Assembly: GCA_008711295.1 (NCBI GenBank)
Contig: VUYV01000290.1
Span: 222,294-286,293 of the forward strand
DNA from: Anarhynchus alexandrinus
Lineage: Eukaryota > Chordata > Aves > Charadriiformes > Charadriidae
Direction of reading: 5' to 3'
DNA length: 64,000 nt
The translations under genes were made by a program, and so were the position numbers. The notes below the pieces were generated by a model. The model did no database searches. It saw only the letters and a list, made by a program, of their open reading frames with translations, and was not told the origin of the DNA. Shown piece by piece: positions 33,501 through 47,200 of the stretch (positions within the stretch are counted from its first letter, which is position 1; every line of letters starts with the position of its first letter).

Positions 33501-36500
33501 GCAAAGCGGCATTGCCGAACCTGCCTCTAACTCAGAGTGCTCCAAACACCTGTGAGTCAGACGATGGGAAATTCTCCCTGTCTTCACAAGCACAGATGAG
33601 TTTGAACCTTCTGGGCATTTTAGCAGTTTACCATCTGCACATATAACCTTTTTTCTGAGCACATGGAAGTCTTGTAGGAGGATGTTAAATCCAGGAACCA
33701 AAATAAGGAAACATGTTTACACCTGCTACATCTGTTCAAGAATTTCCAGCCTCTATTACACTTTTGACTTTCGTGTTCCCCCCCCTCCTCCCTCCTGTTT
33801 GGTCAAATGCCACCATGTTAAAAACAATCCTGTATTTTTCCCCCAAGTCTCACAGACTTTCTATCGAATCTTGTGAAAACTTACAGCAAATGAAATAAGC
33901 TGTGAAATGGTCTAGCAATAGAAGCAAGTGCTGGCTGCAGTATCTCTTGCTTATCCAGGATTGTCTGGATACTGGGATTCATTGTGAAGAAAAATAACAT
34001 TAACTGCATGAAATATGGTGATTTTAGGTTTTTAAACTAGAATTAAAAAATGTACGGTCAAACCATTTCTGATACAGATGAAATCTTCCTGTAAGCCAGG
34101 TGCAATAAAACAATGTAACGAAAAATAGATTATGAAAAGGATTATAGCACACAAAAATATCAGCACAAAGAAGAACATCTCTGTTAGCAGATGCCCCAGT
34201 CAATTATAACTGGTTTATTACAGAAGAGAAAACACACTAGTACCTGCTGTCAGAGGTGATCTGTTTTGCTGAAAGAATTACCTGTATGATTACACCTACC
34301 ACAAAGTCAGACCAATAGATATGAAACATGTATGAAGGGGAAAAAAGATCCTTGACTTGTTGATGGGGAATAGCAAAATAATTTCTACTGAGCAGAATTC
34401 AAAGGAGATTTATTTTCATAATTTTTACTGATTTTGATGTTAAGATTGTTGTTGAAAATATTACACAATATTTCTCAGTGAAGCAAGTGCTTTGATTAAA
34501 ATAATTTCAAGAGTGATCAGTAGCATTTTTATAACCATTCAAATTAATGTATTGATAAAGATGTTGCAAAGTAGGGCAAGAGATGCAAAAAATATTAGAC
34601 AAATTCAGACATTTTTCTCTGAGAGATCTATTTTTGATAAGGGGTTTTCTCTTGGAAGATTTACACTGGCTTTGTGACTACATGACCTGGATTATTAATA
34701 ATATGGGCAAGGTGGCAGTACTGGGAAAAATCCTCTGCTCCCCGTCATTTCCTAATAAAGCCCAGTTAATGGAAGAAAAATGCTTTCACGGGTCAACAGG
34801 TAACTAAGGAAAGTACCATTTAGTGATCGTGGCATTTGATGTTATGATAGGGCCTCTGTTTCTTTGAATTGCTGCGTGATGCTTGTGTGAAGCATGCTTT
34901 CTAAAACAGCAAGAGAAATTAACAATATTAAGGTCAATATAGGACCTATTTGGGAAGGGTTGAGGCAAGTCCTGTGGTCCTAACTCAGGCAAATTCTCAC
35001 TGACAGGTCTTGGCCGATACAATCTGCAGGTGTCCACTTTCTTTCAGGATTTAGCCCGGTATTCAACCAGAAGAAAACAGTTCAGTAATTCATTAGGATA
35101 TGATCATGCCGGGCTGGTTACTAATTGTTCAAAATACCATTGGAGGCACTCCAGGATGCTGCACAGCACTCCACAGCTGGCAGCCGTGGTACACAGGCGG
35201 GTATGCCACCCAAATAGAGCTGAATAGCACGGGAGCCACGGGAGGAAAGCAAAATCCCTTGCTTCCAAGCCCATGGGAACCTTCCTGTGTTGTGAGGAGG
35301 GAGCTGCAGGTGCAGGGGGCTGCAGGCAGGATGAGTGCAATGCACAACCCCACGGTCTCATGCCGAAAAGAAATGTTAGCAGCAAAATAATTTTACTCCT
35401 GGCTGTCAAATGGGAACTGCGGGGTTCCTCTCCTAACAATGAAAGGCAGACTACTGTGCATTAACAGCCCTGCCGGTACACAAAGTGGCCTAGCCTGTTA
35501 TTAAACTGTACAGCTAAAGCTGTTGTTCTCCACTTAGCTGAAAGTGAGTTACCATATTGCAGGTCCCCCAAGACGTTCCCTACCCTTGACATATCCTCTC
35601 CCTCGCATGAGTGGTAATGACTGGGATCAGATCCCTCAGGCTCCTGCCTGGACTGTTTTACCTTGCTTTAGAGCAGCTTCTTTGAATAACAGAGAGCTAG
35701 TTGGTCACCTCCCCTTTCCCTCCACTTCCCCCCCTCCCCATCCCAGCCTTTATTCCTGAAACTCTTCAGTGGCCATAAGGACCTTTCTCCGCAACAAATA
35801 CAGCAAGATATCTCAGTTGTCCTCTAAGCAGGTTGCAGGTGGGGTTCCCATGCGCAGCATAGATTGGATTTTAAATGTATGCAAATAAGCATTTGTGTGT
35901 TTGACCCTGTGACACAGAAGCATCAGGATTTACTCAGTGACAGTTTTTTCATGCAGTTTTAAATTCACATTTGCAAATTTGGCTCTGAACTAACAGAACT
36001 GCAGTAATAATAAGGTTCTGACATCCTGTGAAATTTCACAGCCATACTGAGTAAGGACTTGAGCCTAAAAAGCTGTACAAAGAAGATGTAGATGTGTTTT
36101 GTTATATACACATTACTTTTATTTTTTTAAAGGAAAAGATCTGCTTAGTATTAGTCTCGCTTCCTTAGGATAGACTGGCTGGCCTTCACACCCAGTGCCA
36201 TAACAGATAGAATCAGTCCTTTCCCTAGCAGCCTTTTTGTGTCACCGCTTGTCTTTGCTTGTATTCTGTGTATCTAGTCTTGATCTGTTGCTTTCTCCAA
36301 GGCCAGCAGAGTAAACTCATCCTCCTGACTCATAGCTCCAGATGGATTCAAGCTCCAGCACACTGTCCCCCTGGAATTTGGCATATGTAGGTTTATATGC
36401 CCTAATCAATCAGGCTGATTTCAGTTAATCCTAATCGTCCTATTAGGGTTCCCAGATAGCAACAACAGCAGCTAGAAATCCCCAAGCAGCCTAATTGACT

Positions 36501-38280
36501 TCATCTAATTACATTCCTTCTTGAGATTTCCATTAAACTACCCCCTGAATTCATTGCAATGGTTGGCTGTAGGTTTCTATGACTTCTTAAAAAACATATG
36601 CAGCTACTGAGATATCTCGGTTCTAGAGAGCAGCAGTGGTTACTATATATAAGATCTTGCCACCTCCACATAGCTATCTGTCAGTCGTCCTGCTCTAGTG
36701 TATATCAAATGTGCCATCTAATCACTGTGGGGGATACCAGTTTCGACTCCTGGCACTTAGGCTCATTTCTGCCGACGTGCCGCCTGTGGTTCTTTCCTTG
36801 TAGCACTGAACGAACCTCACGAGTCAGAGACTGCCAGCTCCTATTAACCTCTCGCATAAAGGATTTATAGATACGTCTCATTATAAGGTAAGGAGCTGAC
36901 ATTCATCTCAAAAGCAGTTAGCTTGGAAAAGAATGCTCTTTTGTCAGTATTCACCTTCCCCTGTGCTCTTTCTGTGGTAGTAAATTGTAAACTGCTCAGT
37001 CGAGATGGCATCTGTCATAGTTAGGTTTCCTTGGCTAATTTGATCACTTCTTCCATTAAAGTAATGCTTTGGCATCCCAAATGTTGCTAAGCTCTCAGTT
37101 CCTGCCTTTTGCAGAACACAGTAATGTAGCCCTGAAAAAAGGAATGGTTATCTTCCACCCTCAGGACTTAAAAAGAGGAAACTTCTGGGGTATGGATAAA
37201 ATCGTGGAGCCCGATCTTGTTTCTTCTGTACATGCAGCTGAGACCAGTTTCCATGAAACCTGGGGAGGCTGGAAGCACAGGTTCCTTTTCATAGGTGATT
37301 TCGTATACAGTATCGTGCGTATCAATGCTTTGACTGGAGTTCACTTAAAAATGAAAACCAGATGCATGCTAGACACTGGAAGATAGGCACTTTGACAACT
37401 GTCAGGCTGGAAAGTGCTTTATAGGTAAGACAAGCCGTTGCGTTCAGTCTGTTTGGAAACTGATGCCACTGCTCACTTTTACGGACAGTTCCTCTAGGTG
37501 GGAATGACACCGGTATCATTCACACGGAAACGGCCAGATTGATGTCAGTAAGACAGCAGAGTGTTCAGGTTCGTTGGAAGGGATACAATACCTTTGCTAA
37601 AATAAAATCCTTGACCACGCACAGAGGGAGCAGGTCGGGAAGGAACATACCGTTGCCAAATGTTTACTCTTGCATCTCTGCCTCGTAGAGGGTGTGTTCC
37701 TTTTTGAGGCAGAGCCAAGGACAGTTGACAAGTTCTGTGTGAATAACACCTGATTGTTGCAGGAAAGGAGTTATCTAATTAAGCCATAAACAATGTATGT
37801 GGTCATTTTAACTAAGTTTAAGACTTTGTAAATCACGGCGTCATCAAGTGATGCTGGGAGGAGATTATATTTTACAAAAATATTGATGTTTACACTAGAT
37901 TAATGGCTGCTTGCCTGTGGAGACAAACGGTGAGCAGGATATCTATCCAAGGTCAGGCTGTGTCTGAGCTGTAGACACAATAAGTCACTAGAAATTTTTG
38001 TGCAAAAGGATTTGGCCTAAACAGATATTTCTAAGAGCTGGCTAAGGTTGCTAATTACTTCTCTGAATAACTTTGAACTGATGTTTTCAGAATCATTTTC
38101 ATTCCAGAGGCGTTAGTAAATCTTTTTAGCAAAAGGAACACACACCAAAACTTAGAAAATGCATTTACAAAAACTTTCTGTAATAATTGAATGCCCATTT
38201 GGGGCTACTTTTACTTTTCTCCCTTTTCTTGTTCTATTTTGGCACTAACATGCAAAAGAAAGCGCAGGGGGGCACGGGAA
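30531..38280. other. Unique DNA, no gene recognised
   Basis: Nearly 8 kb without a recognisable gene. Positions 30541-30965 and 32480-33480 are richer in G+C and CpG than average. The longest frame, 33198-33701 (-, 167 codons), falls in that GC-richer part and looks accidental. A cysteine-containing frame at 30704-30964 (+) is unfamiliar. C-rich tracts occur at 33779-33800 and 35720-35745. GAGCCCGATCTTGTTTCTTC near 37207 loosely resembles the end of the 9001-9195 repeat. Confidence 0.55.
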
Positions 38281-41200
38281 GGAAAAAAAAAAAGAGGAGG
38301 GAGAAAAAGCAAAGAGAATACAAACTAGAACTGAAGAAACCTTAAGTGCCTTCTCAGAATTGAAGACACCGGTGGATTTGTAAGAGATGCAGACACTCAG
38401 TACTTTGTAGGCACCGGGAGAAGCAAAGGCCTCATTCCTCCGCTCCCCAGGGGCACTGGCTGAGGGTCGCTCTATTGTTTCAGCAAACACCAGCAGTATT
38501 TCTACCAGTGCAGTACATGGTTCGATGCAACTTAGCCTTATGTAAACAGCTTCACTCCTTACATTAAATATTATGCTCTCTAGATTATTTATGTGACACA
38601 AATGAGAGAGGATCTCAGTAATTTTTTGCGGGTGAGCTTTAGACTCTTGGGGAAAGCGCACCTTTCCTGTGTGGCTCACTTTTAAATTTTAAACATTCTG
38701 ACTTCAGTCCAGAAAAGTCTGAGCTGACATGTTTCTCCCGCTGATACGCAGTGTTCCGCATTCCAAGTTTCTTCCTTTTCATCAAATTATATGGTCTAAT
38801 CCATCCTTTTGTCCCTCCTGTCAAAATACAGAACCATACAGCAGCATGGAAAACATGCAAGTAAAAGAAGCTCTTGAAATTATGAGGAGCAGAAATGGAC
38901 TATGTTCAGCTAGCACTTCTTTTGAAGCACTTAGGCACCAATTTGTTCACACACAATTTGTCACAATTTCCACCAATTCGTGGGCCTGGACAGGTGTGGG
39001 CACAGGCAGAGCGTGCTTCTGCAGTGAGGCTGGATTAAATAATGGTGCTAGAGAAATAGGAGGAACTATAAATGGAGGAAAGTTTCTACTTGCCTTTTCT
39101 TGGGAAGATATCTCTGAAAAAGTTACACAATGAATACGCTCAGTAGGGCTGAAGGGTTTTCAGTGGTTTTTTTTTTTTTTTTAAAGAACATGGTATTTGT
39201 AGGCTCCCTGTGGTCGGCTGGGCATAGATTTGGGGCTCCAAAGCCACATTAGGCAGAAGTGCCTAGATGCTTCAGGGAGGCTCCAGATTACTGTCATCCA
39301 TACTACCTCCTGCTGGCACTAGGACAAGTTCTCTACCTGTTTCTGGTTCACCACTCACAGCTGTGCCTACATTCGCAGATGCAAAATAGCTGCCGACCTA
39401 CGTGTGGGGAACAGCTGGCTCCCCAGGAAGCCCACGGAAGTCAAGGAGAGGACAACATTAGTGAATGACAGACTATGGGGAGGTCCCCAAAGTGCACTTT
39501 TGCTCATCTAGTCAGCCATCAATTTCACCAGCTCAGCGTGTTGGCTGGCAGCTCCTTGAGGTTTACTAAAAATGGGAGGGCACACTGATGCTTTCTGTTG
39601 CACCAATTGGAACAAGAACTGGAAATGTTGACATTCCCGGTTTCATGGACACACTGCTGCCTTCCTTCCCTTACAAACACAGGGGTTGCATTGTTTGCTC
39701 ACAGTAATGCTGAGCATGCCACAATCTGAGGGGGGAAGAGATAGGGAATGGCTTCGTTTGGGGAGAAGACAGTGCTTTTTGGGAGAGGGGTGGGAAGCTG
39801 GGATGCCTCATACATCTGACTGTAGATGATCAGTGTGATCTTGAGATCAGAGGTGGTTCTGCTGAGGGGGCCAGGTCTGGGGGTGGACACCTCCTCAGTG
39901 CTTTCAGACCGTGACGCTTTGACCGGCTGACCGAAAACCCTCAGGGTAAAAATTAATCCAAGCATTTGTTTCCCTTCAGTGCGACTGTCTGTGCGACAAA
40001 TGCCCTGTGTGTGGGATAAAGGTGGACCCTACAATATCATTTCCTTTGCCTGTCATATATTTTCTTTAGCGAGACAAGCAAGATGAGAGAAAAATCTCCT
40101 GTTCCTGCAACGTGAGCTAAGGCAAAGCTGATCTCACTGTGAGAAAGCATTAGCTTCTTAATTTGTGCTATTGAAACTGTTCTGCGGACTTCCATTTGGT
40201 TGAGAAAGGAACTCCGAAGTAAAACAACTGCCATGCAGGGGAGGCTGCAGATGGCTCAGTAGTAACACACATACTGTACACCTGCACATGTTTGGCACAG
40301 AAGGGTTTGAGTGCAGATTTGTGAGCTAGCCAAGGGAAGACAGATTTATTTTTTTGAGGAGGCGGGAAGATCAGATCACCTCCAGGTGCTACCCTGATAA
40401 ACACTGAGAATAACTCACCAGTCCTCTACAGTTCTTCTCTGATCAACTTCATCCTTGAGATAGGAATTAGAGGGACAGATATATTATCTGGGAAGTTGTC
40501 CAGATTAATTTCCAAGGAAGTTAGATACTCAGCACAGGCCTGCTATAAGTAAGGTTGTTGGGGTTTGGGTTTTTTCCCCCTTGGTTTCTTTGGGGGAGGA
40601 GGGTGTTGGTTGTTTGTAACAGCATTATAGGCAGTTGGAACATTAGGCACAGCTCAAGCTCCCCCAGTTCTTCCATGACTGCAAATTTTGGGAACGTGGA
40701 TGTAATTTATTAATAGGCAAACCTCACCTCGTTTTGCTTTTTAGGTCTGCTCTGCAAATTGAAATTCAAAGAGATTCTGTAAAATAACCAAGTACTCAAC
40801 CCCCTCTACATCATTCCAAAAAGAAAGAGACCTCCTCAGGAAGTCTGTCTGCATTCAGGAGGAAGCTCTGAGGGGATTTTCCACTTGCTCCAGGAGGCTC
40901 TGAGTTCAGCCTGTGCTACAGGGAATGGCAGGAGGTGTCCTGAGGTTCCTACCCAGAGCCCAGCAGTCAGCAGCAGAAAATGGGAGGTCAGCAACAACAG
41001 GGTAAGACGCTCATCCACATTTCCTCATGCCATGTACCTCTCAGCTGCCATGCAGACCACAGTCCTACCTAGCTGTACCTTTTAAGTTCCTGTGCTACCT
41101 TGCTTAGAGCAAGTACTGCTGTGTTGTACCACCTGGGTGTGCCCTTCCTTAAAACCTCCTGGGGTCTCTACCCTATAAAATAGAAAGATCTTGAGATCGA

Positions 41201-44200
41201 TGCACACAGAAGGAGAAAGCTAAGAAATGCTCAGCGTTGGTCCTCTTGTTTCAGCTAAAGCCCACAGGCAGCATGATTGGGGGTAAAGCAAAACCCTTTT
41301 CTTTACAAGGTCATCACAGCAGTTCAATGTAAGTTATTTTTTAAACCAGTGATTAAGGTAGTGTAAACTACTGTGTGGTCGCTCTCAGTTCAGTTTAACA
41401 TTGGCTGGCATGGATGACAGCTTGCATTGATTCTTGTCTGTCTAATCTAAATTGATATAAGCCTGATTTCAAATGAACTAAGCCTGTCTGAAGAGCATTA
41501 TGCAGTTGTTTAAGTTCATGAATTTAAAAGAAAACCTTTGAACAAAAGGCTGCAGGTTTCTCACAAAGACAAAACTCACAGCTCAATACTGATTTTGACA
41601 GTTCTCCCATTAACCTTCACTACAGACAGCTGAGGAAAGTTATTTGAGGAACGGAATGGTCAATACTTTGCCTAAGTAAATATATAACACAGACAACCTA
41701 GAAAGAGATACTTATTTTGTGTGACAGCGGTAAGAATGAGAAATAATGGGCTAGAGAATTCATCTAGATTACTTTCTTCATTCTAAGTAAGCGTCTCTAT
41801 AGACAAAATGAACACCAAAGAAAACCTAATACCACATGAAAAGGCAAAGACATTACTTCTATCCACATTTTTGCACTGTTCTTAAACTCTTCAGAGCACC
41901 CAGTTCTGGCTCCTTTCAGAAATAAGATGCTGAGCAGGACAGACCATTGATCTCACTCAGCACTGTCACACAGCTGGGGCTGGGGGAACCATGCAGTGTT
42001 GAACCATACAAACAGAACTAGAGGAGAGAAGGAGAAAGTAAGCAAAGAGGAAATAGAAACACAGAAGACCAAGAGAGTGAGACTGCAGAGAAAGTCTTCT
42101 CCAGGGTTAGATTTGGTAGCTGATGTGCTTGCCTCGGGAGAAGAGTTGGGAAATAACAAGGACCAAAAGCTGCAGTGCACAGAAGTTCACGTTCTGTGCA
42201 GAGCTTGTCTGCCAGTGTTCAGGCAGTGCCTGACACAGACCTCTCTGGCCATAGGCTGTCGTGTGTCCACTCCTTCCACATTTTGGGGCAGCCTGAAGCA
42301 AGTGCCTCTGGCCGAGAAGCAATGTAGCCAAGTCAGCTTGGGTTCAGCACCATGCTATTCATCCAGCTGGTAGAGGAGACATTGCTCCAAGCCTAGTTCT
42401 CCACTGCACCTTGCTGTGGTGACAATGCAGCCCTACAGGGATTCTCTAGGGGGTGCAACGTTTGCAATTGCGGGCACTGACTTTGAGGAAAAACATTTCA
42501 CCTGTTTCGTTTCCTTCTGAAAAGCAGAAGGACTGCTACGTGCATGTGCCTGTGCAGATGGGAGAGCCAGCCAATTCAAAGTCACATGCGTATGTTTTTT
42601 AAAGGAGAATAACAAAGTTCACTTCTCTTTACAATTGTTTTTAATATTTTCCTTTCCAAGTGCTCATCGCATGTGTTGGCTCAAGATCACATAATGCAAA
42701 AATTGCAAATTGTTCACAGTGCTCAGCCTTCCACGTACATTTATCAGGCACAGCCTGGTGAAATACAACAACGAGCAGGAAAGAAATCCCAGGAAAAAAA
42801 AAATGTTTTCATACCTTAAAATTCCACTGGGGAGAGGGAAAAAAAAACCTAAAAAGTGCAAACAGCAAACCTTCCCGTTTACCACGGCTGTGTTCCAGCA
42901 GGATGGTGGTTCCCACAGTTTCAAGAAGGGTACATTAACCTGACAGAGAAAATGGCTACCATTTTCAGGTGCCAAATTACAACTGTCCTTGTGGTTTGAA
43001 AGCCAGAAGCACAGTGCTTAGTTAAAGCAGACAAGTCTGATCCAGCCTGGCAGAAGTGATAAAAGACATAGTGGAACTTCAGAGAGTGAGCTCCTCTCTC
43101 TCTCCAACTTCCTTTTTTTGCTATATTTTTCCTCTGGTGGGTTGAGGTACCCAGTTGGAGCTCCCAAAATAGAGGAAATCCAGGCAGAAGAGCCTATCCA
43201 AGTCTATCAGCTGCCTGCTGTGTTCCACTCCATCAGTGAAGCTTTGCCTCTGGGCTGAGATGTAAAAGTTCTTGGGGTTTAGCACTCCTTCCCCTCCATT
43301 CTTGGCCTGGTTCATACTTTTGGAAAAAATATGGAATAAGGAGCCTGTCCCTTTAATGCAGAGGCAGTGAGAAGGGCAAAACTGTTCCCAAGAAGTCAGT
43401 AAAAGTGGTAATGCCTATTAATGATTGCAGCAGAGTGCTTTTCAGTTGCCCTATTAAAGGAGTTCTTTGTCCTAATAAATACCAACGAAAAAGCTTGCTC
43501 TCAGAGCACCTTCCCTGTACTTTATTTATAATGAGTCTTCTAATGAGTACATAGTGTTTATGCTTCCTTGAGAGACTCATCACTCCCTCTCTCAGTCTGT
43601 TATTTAACATACAGTACTCCATGAAGGTGTCCCACTTCATCCCCAATGCATCCCTGCCCCCTCCCACACACAAACGTCCACGTACTGCCTGTTTCAAGGG
43701 CGTATGCAACTCTGAAGGAAAAGCGAGCGCTGGAAGAGAAGCAGACATCCCAAATGTTACGTGCGACGTGGCAGGAAGGGGAGCAGGCGATGCAAATTGA
43801 CAGCGTGGCAATGCGGGTCCACCAAGGACAGCTCTAAAGACGTTCCTATGTCTTCAATCAGGAGTGTGCTTGCATCGGTACTTAAACAGGTCATATGCCA
43901 GCCTGTTACCCATGGTAAAATACCTGGTAAACCACAGTAATTTGACTGTGTCGGCTGGGTGTCCTAGCCCTTAGTAGCTACTCCTGGCTAACAAGACCTA
44001 GAAGCACTCAGCCACTGAGATTCGTAGGTAGCCGCCTGGTAGCAATGTGATAAAGCAAACCTGTTCCTCTTTGATGGGTAGTTTTAGGGGGATTGTCGAG
44101 ACAGAGAGCTCACTTGTCAAGTAGCATTTTTGCCAAAGCTCTTCATGGCTGTAATTTGCCACGGCATGTTCTATATCTGGCTGTGTCCGGGTGTGACACG

Positions 44201-47200
44201 AGTTGAATTAATAACTCTGTGAGGCTTCACGTGGTTTTCTGTTGCCGTTCGGAGTCATGCCTTGAGATTGTGGGATCCTACATGACACATCCCTAATGTG
44301 ATCTTGTGACAGAACAGAAGTAATTTATGTTACCAGGGTGCCTGAGAAAAAAAGGAGCCTATTATAGGGTTGTTCCATTGCCTTAGGCCAGAAGATGGAT
44401 TCTGAAGACTCTCTTTTATTCTCTGTGTTTTTCTTTTAAGCTTTGAAGCTAGGAGTAAAAGGGTTTCCTGTCCATAAGCATATCAGTTCCCTGTCCTCTT
44501 TCTGAGCCTCTGCAATGCCTGTTTCCACAGGAGACTGAAATTAGGCAGAAGATTACATAAGGCGACTTGGTATCAATGTTTGATATTAAGATGAGTCTTA
44601 AGTATAAGACTGTCCATCATCAACAGAGCCCCATCAACATGAAACCACAACAGCAGTAGTCTTTGTGATATCTAGCACTTTGGCATTCAAAAAGTCAAAA
44701 TTGTGTTTGGGATTGAGGAAATCAGGGGAATAAAAGGGCTTTTTGATCTGGTAGCATAAAAGAAAGATGCTCCTCAAAGATGGTTTTTCAGTGCTTGATG
44801 CAAGCAGGCAGATTCACGATTCACTTGATCTCCTCTGGAGGGTGCTCCCCTACATAGCTGGGCCCCAGTGGCAGGGAATGAGGGACTCCTGCTGTTCTTG
44901 CACCTCATCTTGGGCTTTGAAATCTGTACTGACCAGGAGAAAGATAGCTCCTAGATCAAACTGGGTGTCCCAAGTAGCAAAGGCTTGAATCTTTTGCTTT
45001 TCTGGAAATGAAGAAAAACTATAAGCTTTCTGGGAATCAGCCAGTGAGAGATTTGAGCACAGGTTTGAATCCTCCAGAAACTGCACAGCTAATCTCTGTA
45101 CCAGCCAGAATTTGCATACTGTGTTCCCATTCAGCTTCAGAAGTGACATAACTCAATAACCCAGCCTGGAGCTGACGAAAACCATCTGATCCTTGTCTGG
45201 ACCATGTTTACAAGCAAGCAGAAAAGAAAATAAAGTACTTTGAGGAGAAGATGATACCTTGCTGAGAAAAGAAGAAATGATGTCTGTGAAGCATCTGCAC
45301 TTCCCAGTGTCTGTTCACCCACTCTCTCCACTTTTCTCTGAATGAGAAATAGGCTTCCAAAGAAACAGAATACCAGAGAGCTCACCTGGAGAGAAGGGAA
45401 GATAACCAGATTTCTTCCTTTCTTATCACAGAATTGGCCACCCAAAATGGGACCTTGAATTTTTGTGAAAGACTGGTGAAGGAAATCAACAGGATTCAAC
45501 AAGGTGTGAGGGAGTAAACACTCTGTAAGGCTCAAAACACAGCCATCCTGAGAGCTCTGGTGGATTTTTTCAAACTTAAACTGTGTGCCTCCTTTTTATA
45601 ACTGGCAATTATTGTCAATCCTCATCATGAGGATGAAATTAGAAATAAGATACGCCATCAGTCTTGATCTGGGACCTTTCTTTCTCACTTTTTGACAGTT
45701 GTCACACCTAGGGATGTTTGGATTGTACCCACTGCTGTATGAAATGATGGCTCCAGGACAGCATTTGAGGCGCTTCAGTCCCCTTCCCTTAGGAAACCAA
45801 CTGTGGTGAACAAGACCCTGTGTGCTTTCAGAGATCCCAAACTACTGTTTTACTTTATGATATCACAGAGGGGTAGATACAGAGTCAGCAAATACGTGCA
45901 CTTAAAGCAAAGTGTGTTTCCTATTGACTTTACAGTTAGGCATATCTGAGGGTCTAAACCTTGATATTATGTTTAGCCAGTAACTAGCTTTTTAGTATGC
46001 ATTGCACGATAAATAGTTGTGCACTACCTTCAGAGCCCGCTGAAAAGCTATAAGCCCATTCCTATAATAGAGGATGTTGAGATTTTGTTTTTAATTTCAA
46101 CAGAAGTAAAACTGTGCCTTAAACCAGTTGCAGGACAGCACTTAAGCCTAGTACATGCACAATAAATGCATATATGTTTTAATGATAAGTCATACGAATG
46201 AGTTATGAGACTAAAAAATATTTTTTTTTCTCAACAACGAGAAGGGCACATTCATGGCTAATGTTTTGTTTGTCCATCATAAACAGCATTTGATGGTAGG
46301 CGTGTGCATACACACATGTATGTTTCTCTGTGTTATGATACATTCTGAATCACTGAAATCACATGGGCAAATCTCCTACCTCCCAGCTTTTCCCCACAGC
46401 ATGTTATCGCACAGTTCCTTGAAACTTGCCAAGTCCTGCAATAATTGTATACTAGTTATTCTTTCATTAGAAATACACTGCTTACAGCTAATGACTAGTT
46501 TGTATAATGAGTGAAGACTGTAACCAGTACCTAACTCCCAGAATAGCATGAAAAATTACTTTGGTGAGCTGCTTAAATCTGACAACATTTATAGTCTCTG
46601 CCCAAGAAGATCTGAATTATTAGTAAGGCTAAATGTCTGAAAGAAGGGAGCTTGGATTATCTGCTGTGAGCAGATCATGTATTCACAACAGCAGAAGGGT
46701 GCTGCTTTCTTACAGAAGCTTTACCAAATGTCCAGTGAATCTTCTACGCAGTAAATAAAGTTCTTGCTTGTAAAGATGGTGCTCAGAGGAGTTTATTCTC
46801 TCTGGAAATTGCATGTCAACTATTCCAACCTATTGAGAGAAAAAAGCTGTCTTAATTGCTGAACTAGCTTACTCAGGAGGAAAGCATCCATTTTAGGATC
46901 AATTTTTGGACAAAGTCATCTACGGTGGTTCTTCAGGCGAAGGCAGATCTTTGTCTATTTGACTACTACCAGAGGTTGTTTTTCTCCCATCAATTTACAT
47001 CTGTTTCATCACCTACACAAGCATGCAGTAGTCTATTTATTTTTTTTAAAGGTATGGGTTTTGGCAGTGCCTTTCATCTTGTCAGTTGTTTTTTTTTTTT
47101 TTATGAAACAATACTTTCTGCAGTTCCTCTGGAAGCAGGAGAAGGTAGTGTGGAACAGATGGAAAGGATACAACACCACCAATTTGATTTTTCTCCAGCA

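Noticed and set aside
33198..33701. 167-codon minus-strand frame
   Set aside because: Unrecognisable, with no conserved motif and in a GC-richer patch where long frames are expected by chance.
43353..43811. 152-codon minus-strand frame
   Set aside because: No family resemblance. The DNA looks more like non-coding sequence with TAAT motifs.
45061..45085. B-box-like GGTTTGAATCC
   Set aside because: Poor flanking similarity to any SINE or tRNA; the short match is expected by chance in 64 kb.
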